28,977 bases of DNA from Haplomitrium mnioides (taxonomy: Eukaryota; Marchantiophyta; Haplomitriopsida; Calobryales): positions 1 to 28,977 of the forward strand of contig JBNGIS010019732.1 in NCBI GenBank assembly GCA_049999725.1, in the 5' to 3' direction. The position numbers and the translations under genes were made by a program. This document shows, one piece after another, positions 28,012 to 28,977 of this stretch (positions are counted from its first letter, which is position 1; each line of letters opens with the position of its first letter). The notes beneath the pieces are model-generated. The model was not told the DNA's origin. It searched no databases and saw only the letters and a list, made by a program, of their open reading frames with translations.

Positions 28012-28977
28012 TGTCAGGGAAACGATGGGCACCAGTAAAACCTCATGGTTTTGTTGGGATGAAGAAGAAAGGCGACGAAAGTATCTACTATATAGAAAAA
28101 CAAAAAAATGGAGAGTTAATTGTAGTTGATGGATGGATGGAAGGATCTGCAATAAGAGTTTTGGTGGATTCCGGAGCCAAAGAAAATTACTTATCACAAG
28201 CAATAGCATTGAAGTTGAAATTGCCTCTTGAAAAAGAAGAGCACGAAGTGGTGGAAATGGCAAATGGTAAAGCGAGTCTACTGAATGCCTATCTCAAGAT
28301 ATAGCTTTACACATGGGTAACTATAAAGAGAAGTTGGAGTAGAAGATCACAATATTGGAAAGATATGACGCGATTCTTGGAATGAAGTGGTTACGAAGAT
28401 ATAATCCGCAAGTTGATTGGAGAAAGAAGACACTCACGACATCTCAATGGAAGATTTGGGGAGATCGAGTACGATCTCATTTAGACACCTACCCCTATAT
28501 GTGATTGGAGCAAAGGCGATAAAAAAGCAAGATATAGTGTTTTTAGGACTCATACGTGAGCTCACTATTGATAAGAAGGACTCACGTTATAATGTTCCAC
28601 ATGAGTTTCAAGGTGTTTTGAAAGAGTTTGATGACGTTTTGCCCAATGATTTGCCTAAGGGTTTGCCTCCTAAACAATGCATTGATCACAAGATTGAGGT
28701 CATTTCAGGAAGTACTCCACCGTGCAAAGCACCATATCATTTGCCTCCTCATGAACTGGAAGAGTGCAAGTCTCAAATTACAGAATTGTTGGAAAAACGA
28801 TTCATTCAACCAAGCATGTCTCCTTATGGTGCACCAGTATTATTTGTCAAAAAGAAAGATGGGACTATGAGGATGTTCATTGACTATTGAGCACTCAATC
28901 AACAAACGGTGAAAAATAAATATCTATTACCAAGGATGGATGATTTATTTGATCAACTTCAAGGAGCAAATTACTTT
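28011..28977 (+). pseudogene. pol: A2 pol, N-terminal part: protease and RT start
   Basis: ATG 28011 overlaps the gag stop by one base (TAATG). Protease: VLVDSGAKENYLSQAIAL near 28160, with the catalytic DSG intact, then VVEMANG. A 1-nt loss near 28270 shifts the frame. The linker and RT start are readable from 28417: FDDVLPNDLPKGLPPKQCID, ITELLEKRFIQPSMSPYGAP, VLFVKKKDGTMRMFIDY, then TGA at 28888 where A1 reads CAA, followed by [11 protein letters not shown] and [11 protein letters not shown] at the window end. Confidence 0.9.

Larger units (their letters stand above)
25872..28977 (+). mobile_element. A2, family A chromovirus, runs off the window end
   Basis: Colinear with A1: 569-bp 5' LTR, primer site, hairpin, ORFa, ORFb, gag, protease and the start of reverse transcriptase. 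By comparison with A1 about 3 kb remain beyond the end. It inserted into the B2 protease region; the expected target duplication is ATAAA (25867-25871). It has its own stops and frameshifts. Confidence 0.95.

Overview
This window is repeat-rich nuclear DNA from a plant, probably heterochromatic or pericentromeric. The evidence is Ty3/gypsy chromoviruses primed by initiator tRNA-Met (TGGTATCAGAGC primer sites), C-terminal chromodomains, a relic of a plant atypical E2F (DEL/E2Fd-e-f type) and a plant-style AT-rich satellite. I cannot name the species. I found no intact host gene: the coding sequence belongs to decayed retrotransposons or a dead E2F copy.

Layout, left to right. (1) 3-502: an LTR of family A (solo or 3' LTR). 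(2) 503-1612: AT-rich sequence with a 50-bp duplication. (3) 1613-3828: a 67-bp satellite that becomes a higher-order array in its right part. (4) 3829-9206: duplicated unit copy A, a GA-rich tract followed by an E2F second DNA-binding-domain relic. It is split by B1 (4130-7707, minus strand), a chromovirus with 5-bp target duplications GTAGG. (5) About 9207-13394: relic of an unrelated gag-only type element (family C) with a gag domain, an acidic repeat reading frame and a polypurine tract, then an AT microsatellite. (6) 13714-19923: A1, a complete 6.2-kb family A chromovirus with two 569-bp LTRs and CTCTT target duplications. (7) 19924-21984: CT-rich then GA-rich DNA around a 100-N gap, then E2F unit copy B. 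(8) 21986-25871: B2, a minus-strand family B chromovirus cut in its protease region by (9) A2, a second family A element from 25872 to beyond the window end.

The most interesting part is family A. Between primer site and gag it carries two short reading frames (71 and 66 codons) that are recognisably paralogous to each other. Both are present in A1 and A2, and differences in the first are mostly synonymous. The four frames ORFa, ORFb, gag and pol are packed almost end to end, with a TAATG stop/start overlap at gag/pol in A2. Every family A LTR holds three or four copies of ACACGTGGC (G-box/ABRE type) upstream of its TATA box, and a stem-loop next to the primer site is kept in both elements. 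Together these suggest a possibly ABA- or stress-responsive chromovirus with an undescribed pair of accessory proteins. The sequence shows the motifs and frames; the regulation and protein function are inference.

Relative history: the E2F unit died before it was duplicated (four shared in-frame TAG stops), B1 and B2 inserted separately into the two copies, A2 inserted into B2, and A1 (about 3% LTR divergence) is younger than B1 (about 6%).
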